Shown here: one piece after another, positions 42,001-50,473 of the stretch | Layout of the letters: each line of letters opens with the position of its first letter | Position numbering within the stretch: position 1 is the stretch's first letter | NCBI GenBank assembly: GCA_031549325.1 | Contig: JAVBQA010000048.1 | Location: 1-64,000 of the forward strand | Origin: JAJDGF01 sp031549325 | GTDB lineage: Bacteria; Bacillota; Clostridia; Christensenellales; Aristaeellaceae | Reading direction: 5' to 3' | DNA length: 64,000 bases | Position numbers and translations under genes: made by a program | Notes under the pieces: model-generated | Databases searched by the model: none | Seen by the model: only the letters and a program-made list of their open reading frames with translations | Told to the model about the DNA's origin: nothing

Positions 42001-42555
42001 ATGAGAGCAACTGGCATCGTGCGCAGAATTGATGAATTGGGCCGCGTGGTCATCCCCAAGGAGATCCGCCGCACCCTGAGAATCCGCGAGGGAGACCCGC
42101 TGGAAATCTTCACCGACCACGATGGGGAAGTGGTGCTGAAAAAGTATTCCCCGATCGGCGAGATCGCCACCATCGCCAAGGACTACACCGACTCGCTGCA
42201 CCGGTCCCTTGGACACACCGCCTGTATCACCGACCGGGACATGGTGGTGTCGGCCAGCGGCTCGCCCAAGCGCGAGCTGTGGGAAAAGCCCATCAGCCAG
42301 GATCTTGAAAACCTGATTCAGAGTAGGCAGACGCTGCACATGAACCAGGCCCAGGGTGGCAAGATGATCACCATCACCGGCGAGGATCCGGCCGAAAGCT
42401 ATGTGGCGCAGATCATGGTGCCCATCCTGGCCGACGGAGAGGTGATCGGGTCGCTGCTGCTGCTCAGCAAGGAAAACGGCGTTACCATGGACGACACCGA
42501 CCTGAAGGTGGCCGAGACGACCGCGTCCATTGTGGGCCGCCAGATGGAACAATAA
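42001..42555 (+). CDS. spoVT: Stage V sporulation protein T, transcription regulator
   Basis: 184 residues. The AbrB-like swapped-hairpin DNA-binding domain (MRATGIVRRIDELGRVVIP, KEIRRTLRIREGDPLEIF) is followed by a GAF domain (about 55-180) with GEVIGSLLLLSKENG. SpoVT tunes sigma-G gene expression in the forespore. The ATG at 42001 matches the exact start of homologues; AAGGAAG lies about nine bases upstream. mazG follows, preserving the Bacillus spoVT-yabN neighbourhood. Confidence 0.96.
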   Translation: MRATGIVRRIDELGRVVIPKEIRRTLRIREGDPLEIFTDHDGEVVLKKYSPIGEIATIAKDYTDSLHRSLGHTACITDRDMVVSASGSPKRELWEKPISQDLENLIQSRQTLHMNQAQGGKMITITGEDPAESYVAQIMVPILADGEVIGSLLLLSKENGVTMDDTDLKVAETTASIVGRQMEQ

Positions 42556-42576
42556 CTGGCACGCCCGCTGCATGTG

Positions 42577-42585
42577 TGGTATACT
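42577..42585 (+). promoter_or_regulatory. Extended -10 promoter of mazG
   Basis: TGGTATACT, about 35 bp before the TTG start of mazG. No clear -35 box. Confidence 0.55.
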
Positions 42586-42619
42586 GACGCCATACGCATG
42601 CGAAAGTAGGGATGAGCAT

Positions 42620-44035
42620 TTGAACCGCATCACCATTGTGGGCGTAGGGCTGCACAAGGATCAGCTGACCCTGGGGGCTACAGAGGCGCTGAGGGCAGCC
42701 CCCGAGATCGTGCTGCGCACAGGGCGCTGTGGCGCCGCCGGGTGGCTGACCGAGCAGGGCATCGCCTTTGAGACGCTGGATCACTTATACGAGCAGGCGG
42801 ACGACTTCGATACGCTGAGCGCGGCCATCGCCCAAGAGGTTGCGCGCCTGGCGGAAGATGCGCCCGTCTGCTATTGCGTTCACGAGCTGCGCGACCAAAG
42901 CGTGCGGCTGCTGATGCAAGCGCACGAAAAGAGCATCGATCTGGTGCCCGGCGTGGCCATCGACGCGCCCCTGGGCGCGCTTTTGGAGGGGCCGTGCGCC
43001 TGCCTGGCGACCGCCGACATCGAGGCCTACCAGCCCGAGGCCGCCTGCGCGGCGCTGGTGCGCGAGATCGACTCGCGCTGCGCGGCTGGCGAGCTCAAGC
43101 TGCGCCTGATGGAGCGCTACCCGGACGAGCTGCCCATCACCCTGCTGACCCCGGACGGCCGGCGGAAGCGGATCGCGCTGCACGAGCTGGATCAGCAGCG
43201 GGACGCCTGCTACGATCACAGAACCGCCGCCTACATCCCGGCGGTACGCGACGTCACGCGCCTTCAGCGCTTCGGGTTTGACGAGCTGAACCGCATCATG
43301 CGGCGGCTGCGCGCCCCGGACGGCTGTCCCTGGGATAAGGCGCAGACCCACCAGAGCCTCACGCCCAACGTGGTCGAGGAGGCCTACGAGGTGGTGGACG
43401 CCATCAACAAGGGGGACATTGACGGGCTGTATGACGAGCTGGGGGACCTGCTGCTGCAGGTTACGCTGCACGCCGAAATCGCGCGCCAGCACGGCGAGTT
43501 TGCGATCGACGACGTGACGAGCGCCGTCTGCGCGAAGATGATTTCGCGCCATGTGCACATCTTTGGCGGCATGAAGGCCGACACGCCCGAGCAGGCGCTG
43601 GGCCTGTGGGAGCAGCAAAAAAAGAAGGAAAAGAGTCTTTCGACAATTTCCGATACAATGCGCGCCGTGACGGCGAGCCTGCCCCAGCTGATGCGCGCCG
43701 CCAAGGTGCAGAAGAAAGCAGCCTCGGTGGGCTTCGACTGGGACGATCCGGCGCCCGCGCTCGACAAGGTGTTTGAGGAGGCGGACGAGCTGCGCCAGGC
43801 CATGGTGTCCGGCGCGGGAATCGAGGAAGAGCTGGGGGATCTGCTGTTCGCTGCGGTGAACGTGGCGCGGCTATTGAAGCTCGAGCCCGAGCTCGCGCTC
43901 GGCCGCGCGGTGGACAAATTCGTGGCGCGCTTTGAAAGGATGGAAGCGCTGATCGCGTACGAGGACAGGCGCATGCAGGGCATGAGCCTGGCGGAAATGG
44001 ACGAATATTGGGTCCGCATAAAAAAAACATGTTAA
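42620..44035 (+). CDS. mazG: Tetrapyrrole-methylase-like/MazG nucleotide pyrophosphohydrolase fusion (YabN type)
   Basis: 471 residues. The N-terminal half (1-220) has the outline of a tetrapyrrole methylase (ITIVGVGLHKDQLTLGATEAL) but lacks a clear SAM-binding GxGxG, as expected for degenerate YabN N-domains. The C-terminal half has two MazG repeats: RAPDGCPWDKAQTHQSL with EEAYEV and ELGDLLLQVTLHA, then the second with EEADEL and EELGDLLFAAVNVARLL; the ExxE/ExxD pairs bind Mg2+. It hydrolyses non-canonical NTPs. The start is TTG 42620, giving NRITIVGVG; AGGGATGAG precedes it. hup follows after a promoter-length gap. Confidence 0.9.
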   Translation: MNRITIVGVGLHKDQLTLGATEALRAAPEIVLRTGRCGAAGWLTEQGIAFETLDHLYEQADDFDTLSAAIAQEVARLAEDAPVCYCVHELRDQSVRLLMQAHEKSIDLVPGVAIDAPLGALLEGPCACLATADIEAYQPEAACAALVREIDSRCAAGELKLRLMERYPDELPITLLTPDGRRKRIALHELDQQRDACYDHRTAAYIPAVRDVTRLQRFGFDELNRIMRRLRAPDGCPWDKAQTHQSLTPNVVEEAYEVVDAINKGDIDGLYDELGDLLLQVTLHAEIARQHGEFAIDDVTSAVCAKMISRHVHIFGGMKADTPEQALGLWEQQKKKEKSLSTISDTMRAVTASLPQLMRAAKVQKKAASVGFDWDDPAPALDKVFEEADELRQAMVSGAGIEEELGDLLFAAVNVARLLKLEPELALGRAVDKFVARFERMEALIAYEDRRMQGMSLAEMDEYWVRIKKTC

Positions 44036-44159
44036 AACCTTGATTTGGCGGCGAAAATTAGCAGGAATTTTGCAGGAATGACGCGAATAAGGGATAAACT
44101 GTATGCGTATTGCGCATATCAGCTCGTAAAAGCGAATATTTTTGGAGGTGTCTTTCGAA

Positions 44160-44429
44160 ATGAATAAGGCAACGTTTATCGCACAGCTCGCGGAAAAGTC
44201 CGGCTTGGATCGCAAGCAGGCCGACAAGGCGCTGGAAGCCTTCATCGCCACCGTCACCGACGCGCTCAATGCGGGTGACAAGGTTCAGCTGATCGGCTTT
44301 GGCACGTTCGAAGTCAAGACCCGCGCGGCCCACACCGGCCGTAACCCCGCCACCGGTGCCACGATCGAGATCCCGGCCTCCAAGACCCCGGTCTTCAAGG
44401 CGGGCAAGACGCTGCGCGAGGCGCTGTAA
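44160..44429 (+). CDS. hup: DNA-binding protein HU
   Basis: 89 residues, normal HU length. MNKATFIAQLAEKSGLDRKQADKAL and GFGTFEVKTRAAHTGRNPATG are the family blocks; the latter ends in the DNA-inserting beta arm with Pro. HU compacts DNA and bends it. GGAGGTG at 44144-44150 selects ATG 44160. A small palindrome TATGCG-N5-CGCATA (44102-44118) lies in the upstream region, where a promoter must also lie. Confidence 0.96.
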   Translation: MNKATFIAQLAEKSGLDRKQADKALEAFIATVTDALNAGDKVQLIGFGTFEVKTRAAHTGRNPATGATIEIPASKTPVFKAGKTLREAL

Positions 44430-44483
44430 GTTCGTTCTACTTAGCAACCCGGACGCACAAGGCGCTCGGGTCGCTCTGGCGTT

Positions 44484-44520
44484 GGGGGGTGTCCAGTAAT
44501 GTGGGTGCCCCTCTCGTTTT
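44484..44520 (+). terminator. Possible terminator after hup
   Basis: GGGGGGTGTCC pairs with GGGTGCCCCTC using several G-T pairs across an 8-nt loop, followed by TCGTTTTG. Stem quality is moderate. Confidence 0.4.
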
Positions 44521-44539
44521 GTTGTTTGGAGAGTGAAAC

Positions 44540-44833
44540 ATGAAGCAAGCCAAGTCGGTCCCGGACAAGGCGCAGGGTGAAATGCAGACCATGCGCCTGG
44601 ACAAGTATCTCAAGGTTTCCCGCATCATCAAGCGCCGCTCGGTGGCCGACGAGGCCTGCGACGGCGGCCGCGTGATGCTCAATGGCAAGGTGGCCAAGTC
44701 CGCCTCCGCCGTCAGGGAGGGCGACATCGTGTCGGTGCGCTTTGGCGAGCGGCTCACCCAATACCAGGTGGTCACGCTGTCCGAGCACGTCTTGAAACAG
44801 GACGCGCAGGGCATGTACCGCGTGATTCCGTGA
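44540..44833 (+). CDS. rqcP: S4-domain RNA-binding protein RqcP (YabO)
   Basis: 97 residues. After a 17-residue tail, MRLDKYLKVSRIIKRRSVA and GGRVMLNGKVAKSASAVREGDIVSVRFG form an S4 RNA-binding domain, the Hsp15/YabO type. In Bacillus RqcP works with RqcH to add alanine tails to peptides on stalled 50S subunits. Neighbourhood (spoVT, mazG/yabN, then this gene) equals that of yabO. GGAG lies ten bases upstream. Stop and the next start overlap as TGATG. Confidence 0.9.
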   Translation: MKQAKSVPDKAQGEMQTMRLDKYLKVSRIIKRRSVADEACDGGRVMLNGKVAKSASAVREGDIVSVRFGERLTQYQVVTLSEHVLKQDAQGMYRVIP

Positions 44834-46002
44834 TGGAGGGCTTGGGGGCTTGGGCGGTCGTGGTCGCCGCCGGCAAGGGCGAGCGGCTGGGCCTTCCCTA
44901 TAACAAAGTGTTTTACAGACTGGCCGGGCGCAGCCTGCTCGGCCGCTGTTTTGATGCGCTGGCAAGCGCGGGCTGTTTTGACGGCGCGGTGCTGGTGCTG
45001 TCCGAGGAGGACATTCCCCGCTATCAGGCGCTGATTCAGGCCGAAGGCGGGCTGCCCTTGCCCGCGCGGCTGGCGGTTGGCGGCGCGACGCGCCAGGCTT
45101 CGGTGATGCGCGGTCTGCTGGCGCTGCCGGAGGACGCCGGGATCGTAGCCATCCACGACGCGGCGCGGGCGTTTGTGCCGGGAACGGTGGTTCGCGCCGC
45201 GCTTGAATCGGCCCGGGCGCACGGCAGCGGCGTGGCGGCGACGCTGGTCACCGACACGATCAAGCGCGTGGACGGGGCGGATTGTTCCGTTGAGACGCCG
45301 GACCGGGCGTTTCTGCGCGCCGTGCAGACGCCGCAGGCTTTCAGGCTGGCCGAGATCCTGCGCGCCCACCGGCAGGCCGAAAAAGACGGTTTCCTGGCCA
45401 CCGACGACGCCGCACTGTACGAGCGCTACGTCGCCCCCGCCCGGCTGTGCTGCCTGCCCGAGGGGCAAAACAACATCAAACTCACCACGCCGGAGGATTT
45501 GCGGACGATGGAAACGCGGCTTTGGGGAACGCTCCGCGTCGGGCACGGCTACGACGTGCACCGGCTGGTCGAAGGCAGAAAGCTGATCCTGTGCGGGGTG
45601 GACGTGCCGTTTGAGAAGGGGCTGCTCGGGCATTCGGACGCCGACGTGGCCGTGCACGCGCTGATGGACGCGCTGCTTGGGGCCGCGGGGCTGGTGGACA
45701 TCGGACGGCATTTCCCGGACAGCGACATCGTGTTCAAGGATGCCGATTCCGTAAAGCTGCTGGAGCAGGTGGCCATGAAGCTGGGCGAGATGGGTTACCG
45801 CCCGGCGAATGTGGATGTGACCATCGTCTGCCAGCGACCCAGAATCGCGCCTTATATCGACGCCATGCGGGCGAACCTGGCGCGCACGCTGAGGATGCCT
45901 CAGGATTGCGTGAATGTGAAAGCCACCACCACCGAAGGGCTGGGGTTCGAGGGAGAGGGCCTGGGCATCTCGTCCAGCGCCGTTGCGGCGATTACCAGAT
46001 AG
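44833..46002 (+). CDS. ispDF: Bifunctional IspD-IspF isoprenoid enzyme
   Basis: 389 residues fusing two steps of the MEP pathway. Residues 1-225 are IspD (2-C-methyl-D-erythritol 4-phosphate cytidylyltransferase): AVVVAAGKGERLGLPYNKVF is the CTP-binding loop and AIHDAARAFV is conserved. Residues about 232-389 are IspF (MECDP synthase): VGHGYDVHRLVEG gives the zinc Asp and His, GLLGHSDADVAVHALMDALLG the third ligand, and KATTTEGLGFEGEG the CMP-side loop. The missing middle enzyme IspE is not nearby. ATG 44833 overlaps the rqcP stop; GTG 44830 is an alternative. Confidence 0.95.
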   Translation: MEGLGAWAVVVAAGKGERLGLPYNKVFYRLAGRSLLGRCFDALASAGCFDGAVLVLSEEDIPRYQALIQAEGGLPLPARLAVGGATRQASVMRGLLALPEDAGIVAIHDAARAFVPGTVVRAALESARAHGSGVAATLVTDTIKRVDGADCSVETPDRAFLRAVQTPQAFRLAEILRAHRQAEKDGFLATDDAALYERYVAPARLCCLPEGQNNIKLTTPEDLRTMETRLWGTLRVGHGYDVHRLVEGRKLILCGVDVPFEKGLLGHSDADVAVHALMDALLGAAGLVDIGRHFPDSDIVFKDADSVKLLEQVAMKLGEMGYRPANVDVTIVCQRPRIAPYIDAMRANLARTLRMPQDCVNVKATTTEGLGFEGEGLGISSSAVAAITR

Positions 46003-46014
46003 AGGGGATTCATC

Positions 46015-47259
46015 ATGGAAAGCATCATTCGAGATTTGCGTCTGGCGCCCTCCGGCGCGGACAAGATCGCCTGGGCTATGGACCACATGCCCATCCTGAA
46101 TCTGATGGAGCAGCGGTTCATCGCGGAACAGCCCTTCAAGGGGTTGCGCGTGGCCATGTCGATCCACCTGGAGGCGAAAACCGCGCGCACCGCGCTGCTG
46201 CTCAAGGCGGGCGGGGCCGAGGTGTCGGCTACCGGCTGCAACCCGCTATCCACCCAGGACGACGTGGCCGCCGCGCTGTCCCGGATGGGCGTGCGCGTGT
46301 GCGCCTGGTATGGCGCGAGCGCCGACGAGTACCACGGCCACCTGATCGAGACCCTGCGCTGCAAGCCGCACATCCTGATCGACGACGGCGGCGACCTGAC
46401 CAACATTCTGTGCGATGAACGGCCGGACCTCGCGGCCTGCCTGATCGGCGGCGGCGAGGAGACCACCACCGGCGTGATGCGGCTGCGCGCGCGGGAGGCG
46501 GAGGGGTCGCTCAAGTTCCCGATGGTGTGCGTGAACGACGCCCAGATGAAGTACCTGTTTGACAACCGCTACGGCACCGGCCAGTCGGTGTGGGACGGCA
46601 TCATGCGCACCACCAACCTGATCGTGGCCAGCACGTCGGTCGTCGTGGCGGGCTACGGCTGGTGCGGCAAGGGTGTGGCCATGCGCGCCAAAGGGCTGGG
46701 CGCGCGCGTCATCGTCTGTGAGGTGGATCCGGTGAAAGCCTGCGAGGCCGCCATGGACGGATTCGACGTGATGCCCATGGACGAGGCGGCAAAGGTCGGC
46801 GAGCTGTTCGTCACCGTCACCGGCTGCAAGGACATTCTTACCATGCGGCATGTGCCGCTGCTGAAGCAGGGCGCGATCCTGTGCAACGCCGGGCACTTCA
46901 ACGTGGAGGTGGCCGTGGCCGAGCTGAAGGCGAACGCCCGGGTGTCTGCCGTGCGCAAAAACATTGAAGCGCTGGATTTTCCGGACGGCAAGCGCGTGTA
47001 CCTGCTGGCTGACGGCCGGCTGGTCAACCTGGCCGCCGGGGACGGGCACCCGGCCGAGATCATGGACATTAGCTTCGCGCTGCAGGCGCTGACGGCGGAG
47101 TATGTGGCAAAGCACGGCGCGGGGCTGCCGAGAAAAGCGCTGGAGCTACCCCGGGAGATCGACCGGCAAGTGGCTGCGATGAAGCTGCAGGCGATGGGAT
47201 TGTCCATCGACGCGCTGACCGACGAGCAGGCGCGGTACCTCGGTTCCGCCCATGGGTAG
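46015..47259 (+). CDS. ahcY: Adenosylhomocysteinase-like NAD enzyme (possibly S-inosylhomocysteine hydrolase)
   Basis: 414 residues, the short SAHase form. SIHLEAKTARTALLLKAGGAEV, SATGCNPLSTQDDVAAAL and the NAD-binding VVAGYGWCGKGVA define the family; FDNRYGTGQSVWDGIMR is the block shared with Thermotoga and archaeal enzymes. It releases homocysteine from S-adenosyl- or S-inosyl-homocysteine. The next gene encodes a deaminase that can convert SAH to S-inosylhomocysteine, as in Methanocaldococcus, so the inosyl substrate is plausible but unproven. AGAGGGGA precedes the ATG; the stop is nine bases before the deaminase. Confidence 0.88.
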   Translation: MESIIRDLRLAPSGADKIAWAMDHMPILNLMEQRFIAEQPFKGLRVAMSIHLEAKTARTALLLKAGGAEVSATGCNPLSTQDDVAAALSRMGVRVCAWYGASADEYHGHLIETLRCKPHILIDDGGDLTNILCDERPDLAACLIGGGEETTTGVMRLRAREAEGSLKFPMVCVNDAQMKYLFDNRYGTGQSVWDGIMRTTNLIVASTSVVVAGYGWCGKGVAMRAKGLGARVIVCEVDPVKACEAAMDGFDVMPMDEAAKVGELFVTVTGCKDILTMRHVPLLKQGAILCNAGHFNVEVAVAELKANARVSAVRKNIEALDFPDGKRVYLLADGRLVNLAAGDGHPAEIMDISFALQALTAEYVAKHGAGLPRKALELPREIDRQVAAMKLQAMGLSIDALTDEQARYLGSAHG

Positions 47260-47268
47260 GAGCAAGGA

Positions 47269-48534
47269 ATGATGCGGATACGAATCGAGAACGTCCAGTT
47301 ATACACCGGAGAGACTTGCTGCCAGGATGCGTGCGTTCTGGTCGAGTCGGGCCGGATCGCCTTTGCGGGGGATGCCAGGCAGTGCGGCGATCCGCACGCG
47401 GATCAGGTGATCGACGGCAAGAGCGCGCTGTGCATGCCCGGGCTGTGGAACGCCCATACCCACGCCGCCATGACGCTGGTGCGGGGCCTGGGCAGCGACC
47501 TTCGGCTGATGGACTGGTTGGATCAGGTGTGTCCAATGGAAGCCCGGATGGACGGCGATGCCGTCTACTGGGGCACGCGGCTGGCGATGCTCGAAATGCT
47601 CCGGCGGGGCGTCGTGGGCTTTGCGGACATGTATTTCCACATGCCGCGCGTGGCCGAGGCCGTCATCGAATCCGGCATGAAAGCCAGCCTCACGCGCGGC
47701 TGCAGCGACGCCTCGGGCGTGGATAGCGTGGTTTCGCTGCACGGGGACTACCACGGCGCGGCGGACGGGCGCGTGCGCGTCCCGATGGGGCTGCACGCCG
47801 AGTACACTTCAGATGAGGACATCGCGCGCTACGCCATCGAAAAAGCGCACGCGCTCGGCAGCGGCTTTCACACCCACATTGCCGAGACGGCCTTCGAGGT
47901 GCGGGGCTGCATGGAGCGCCACGGCGTGAGTCCTGTGCGCTACTTCCACGATCTGGGCGCGCTGCGCCTGGGCGCCATCGCCGCGCACTGCGTGCACGTG
48001 ACGGGCGAGGACATTGAGCTGCTTCGGCAGGACAATGTGCACGTGGCGCACTGCCCGGCCAGCAACATGAAGCTGGCCAGCGGCTTTGCGCCGGTGACGA
48101 AGCTGCTGGACGCTGGGGTCAGCGTCGCCCTCGGCACCGACGGCGCTTCCAGCAACAACGGGCTGGACTTGCTTTCCGACATGCGGCTGGCCTCGCTGCT
48201 GCAGAAGGGGTTTACCGGAGATCCCACGGCGCTGAACGCCCGGCAGGCCATCCGCATGGCCACCCGCGCGGGCGCGCAGGCGCTGGGTTTCCCGGATTCC
48301 GGCCTTGTCGCGGAAGGCATGAAGGCCGACCTGATCCTGCTCTCCGGCGACGCCGAAAACCTGATGCCCCAGCATGACCTACTGGCCAACATCGCCTTTT
48401 CCGCATCCGGCCTGAACACCCGCCTCACCATGGTGGACGGACGGATCCTGTATCAGGACGGCCAGTTTAGGACGCTGGACGAGGGGCAAATCAAGGCCGA
48501 ATTCCAAAAAGCGGCGGCGCGCCTGATGCGCTGA
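47269..48534 (+). CDS. 5'-methylthioadenosine/S-adenosylhomocysteine deaminase (amidohydrolase)
   Basis: 421 residues, TIM-barrel amidohydrolase. Metal ligands: MPGLWNAHTHAAMTLVRG (HxH, about 61-63), FHTHIAETAFEV (His, then the Glu), and VALGTDGASSNNGLDLL (Asp); MPGLWNAHTHAAM is the usual start of the MtaD/DadD group. It deaminates the adenine ring of SAH, MTA or 5'-deoxyadenosine. Pairing with the AhcY-like gene indicates recycling of SAM by-products, and 5'-deoxyadenosine from radical SAM enzymes is another likely substrate. The ATG at 47269 has AGGAG six bases upstream. A terminator follows. Confidence 0.9.
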   Translation: MMRIRIENVQLYTGETCCQDACVLVESGRIAFAGDARQCGDPHADQVIDGKSALCMPGLWNAHTHAAMTLVRGLGSDLRLMDWLDQVCPMEARMDGDAVYWGTRLAMLEMLRRGVVGFADMYFHMPRVAEAVIESGMKASLTRGCSDASGVDSVVSLHGDYHGAADGRVRVPMGLHAEYTSDEDIARYAIEKAHALGSGFHTHIAETAFEVRGCMERHGVSPVRYFHDLGALRLGAIAAHCVHVTGEDIELLRQDNVHVAHCPASNMKLASGFAPVTKLLDAGVSVALGTDGASSNNGLDLLSDMRLASLLQKGFTGDPTALNARQAIRMATRAGAQALGFPDSGLVAEGMKADLILLSGDAENLMPQHDLLANIAFSASGLNTRLTMVDGRILYQDGQFRTLDEGQIKAEFQKAAARLMR

Positions 48535-48553
48535 CAGCCAACTCGCGGGAGGC

Positions 48554-48579
48554 ATGGAGGGCGGCAGCCCTCCATTTTT
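48554..48579 (+). terminator. Terminator after the deaminase gene
   Basis: ATGGAGGGC/GCCCTCCAT stem with a GGCA loop followed by TTTTT. Strong. Confidence 0.88.
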
Positions 48580-48609
48580 CATCCACAGGCGGCGCTTTGC
48601 GCCGCCGAG

Positions 48610-48723
48610 GAGCGCCCCAGGCGGGCGCTTCCCTGCAGGATTTTCGCCCGTGATCCGCGGGATCACAGAAAATCCTGTTTTCGTTCTCATCCGGTAAGGG
48701 ATTGCGCGGCAAGACCGGCGGGG
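48610..48723 (+). repeat. Intergenic repeat unit A upstream of spoIVA
   Basis: Contains GCGCCCCAGGCGG (48612-48624), then GCAGGATTTTCGCCCGTG (48635-48652), a GATCCGCGGGATC palindrome, the return arm GAAAATCCTG and a tail ending in GACCGGCGGGG. The stem GCAGGATTTTC/GAAAATCCTG is nearly perfect. Related units lie at 50348 and, inverted, at 53593. A GGCGGCGC/GCGCCGCC hairpin (48588-48606) lies just before it. Confidence 0.55.
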
Positions 48724-48727
48724 CACT

Positions 48728-48757
48728 GTCATACGACTCTGGACTAGCTCATACCAT
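48728..48757 (+). promoter_or_regulatory. Sigma-E-like promoter of spoIVA
   Basis: GTCATACG, 14 bp, CATACCAT resembles the mother-cell consensus GKMATATT-N13/14-CATACAMT. spoIVA is a sigma-E gene in all studied spore formers. Confidence 0.6.
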
Positions 48758-48807
48758 GGAGCGATGGCAAATGCCGTGTCGGTGAGCACCGGGCAAGGAG
48801 GACGAAA

Positions 48808-50289
48808 ATGAATCAGCAATCATTGTATCGGGACATCGCCGAGAGGTGTGACGGCGATATCTACATCGGCGTGGTTGGCCCGGTGCGCACCGGAAAGTCC
48901 ACGTTCATCCAGCGCGTGATGGAGCTGCTGGTGCTGCCCAACATGGAGGGCGACGGCACCCGTGAGCGCGCGGTTGACGAGATGCCCGTGAGCGGCGCGG
49001 GCAAGACGATCATGACCACCCAGCCCAAGTTCGTGCCCAACGAGGCCGTGGAGGTGTCGCTGCTCGGGCAGCAGGCGCAGCTGCGGATGCGGATGGTGGA
49101 CTGCGTGGGCTACCTCATCAAGGGCGCGCTGGGGCTCAGCGAGGGCGAGGGCGCGCGCATGGTGCGCACTCCCTGGTTCGAGCACGACATCCCGTTCGAA
49201 GCGGCGGCCGAGCTCGGAACCCGCAAGGTCATCAGCGAGCACTCGACGCTGGGCGTCGTGGTGACCACCGATGGCAGCATCGGCGAGTTCCCAAGATCCA
49301 GCTACATAGAGGCTGAGGAGCGCGTCATCAAAGAGCTGAAGGCGCTGGGCAAGCCCTTCGTGGTGCTGCTCAACAGCAAGACCCCGGGCGCACCCGACAC
49401 CCAGGCGCTGGCGGCGGCGCTCAGCGAGCGGTACGACGTGGCGGTCGTCCCGCAGGACGTGGAGAAGATGGACCTGCCCCAGCTGAATTCCGTGATGGAG
49501 CGTGTGCTGCTGGAGTTCCCGCTGACCGAGGTGGTGATCAAGACGCCCGCCTGGGTGAGCGCGCTATCCCCGGACCACCCGGTGTCCGCCGCCATCATGA
49601 GCTGCGCCCGGGAAGCCGCCGAGCAGATGGCGCGCATGCGGGATTATGAAAAGCTGCAGGCCGTGTTTGCCCATTCAGAGTATGTGGATGAGGCCCAGCT
49701 CAAGGATATGCAGCTGAACAGCGGCGCCATGGAGATGCGGTTGGAGCTGATCGACGGCCTGTTTTACAAGGTGCTGGGCGAGGCCAGCGGCCAGCAGGTT
49801 GAGGGAGAGGAGCACCTGCTGAAGCTGATGACCGAGCTGGTCTCGGCCAAGCGCGAGTATGACCGGGTGCAGGAAGCGCTGCAGGCCGTGCGCGAGAACG
49901 GCTATGGGCTGGTGACGCCGGTGATGAGCGAGCTGACGCTCGAGCAGCCCGAGATCGTGCGCCAGGGCAACAAGTTCGGCGTGAAGCTGAAGGCGTCCGC
50001 GCCCAGCTTGCACATGATTCGGGTCGACATCCAGACCGAGGTCAACCCGATCGTGGGCACCGAGCAGCAGTCGGAAGAGCTGGTCAAGTATTTGCTCAGC
50101 GAGTTTGAGAACGATCCGGACTCCATCTGGGACAGCAACATCTTTGGTAAGTCGCTGAACGAGCTGGTGCGCGAAGGGCTGGCCAACAAGCTGATGAGGA
50201 TGCCGGATGACGTGCGGCTGAAGCTCAAGGAGACGCTGCAGAAGATCATCAACGAGGGCAGCGGCGGCATGATCTGCATACTGCTGTAG
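48808..50289 (+). CDS. spoIVA: Stage IV sporulation protein A, spore-coat morphogenetic ATPase
   Basis: 493 residues, full length. The N-terminal GTPase-like domain carries Walker A GPVRTGKST (about 25-33) and TTQPKFVPNEAVEV, a middle domain follows, and the C terminus ends GSGGMICILL, close to the family tail that binds SpoVM at the forespore membrane. SpoIVA polymerises with ATP to form the basement layer of the coat. AAGGAGG lies before the ATG. A sigma-E-like promoter and a repeat unit lie upstream, and another repeat unit follows. Confidence 0.97.
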   Translation: MNQQSLYRDIAERCDGDIYIGVVGPVRTGKSTFIQRVMELLVLPNMEGDGTRERAVDEMPVSGAGKTIMTTQPKFVPNEAVEVSLLGQQAQLRMRMVDCVGYLIKGALGLSEGEGARMVRTPWFEHDIPFEAAAELGTRKVISEHSTLGVVVTTDGSIGEFPRSSYIEAEERVIKELKALGKPFVVLLNSKTPGAPDTQALAAALSERYDVAVVPQDVEKMDLPQLNSVMERVLLEFPLTEVVIKTPAWVSALSPDHPVSAAIMSCAREAAEQMARMRDYEKLQAVFAHSEYVDEAQLKDMQLNSGAMEMRLELIDGLFYKVLGEASGQQVEGEEHLLKLMTELVSAKREYDRVQEALQAVRENGYGLVTPVMSELTLEQPEIVRQGNKFGVKLKASAPSLHMIRVDIQTEVNPIVGTEQQSEELVKYLLSEFENDPDSIWDSNIFGKSLNELVREGLANKLMRMPDDVRLKLKETLQKIINEGSGGMICILL

Positions 50290-50347
50290 TCGCCGGCTCC
50301 GCCGATTTTGCCCGCTGGCGGGCGGTTGCCTGGGAGGGAAAACGATT

Positions 50348-50435
50348 GCAGGATTTCCTGTGGCGCCAAGCGTCACGGGAAATCCTGCTTCGGTTTCCGT
50401 CCGAGAAGGGATTCCTCGAGAAGATCGGCGGGCCG
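50348..50435 (+). repeat. Intergenic repeat unit B downstream of spoIVA
   Basis: GCAGGATTTCCTGTG...GGGAAATCCTGC stem-loop followed by TTCGGTTTCCGTCCGAGAAG and GATCGGCGGG. It aligns over about 85 bp with unit A (roughly three quarters identical by eye). The darA promoter begins just after it. Confidence 0.5.
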
Positions 50436-50444
50436 GCTCCGCTC

Positions 50445-50473
50445 TTGCGTTTTCGGGGGGTTTGCGGTATAAT
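50445..50473 (+). promoter_or_regulatory. darA promoter
   Basis: TTGCGT, 17 bp, TATAAT, about 56 bp before the darA start. Confidence 0.65.
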
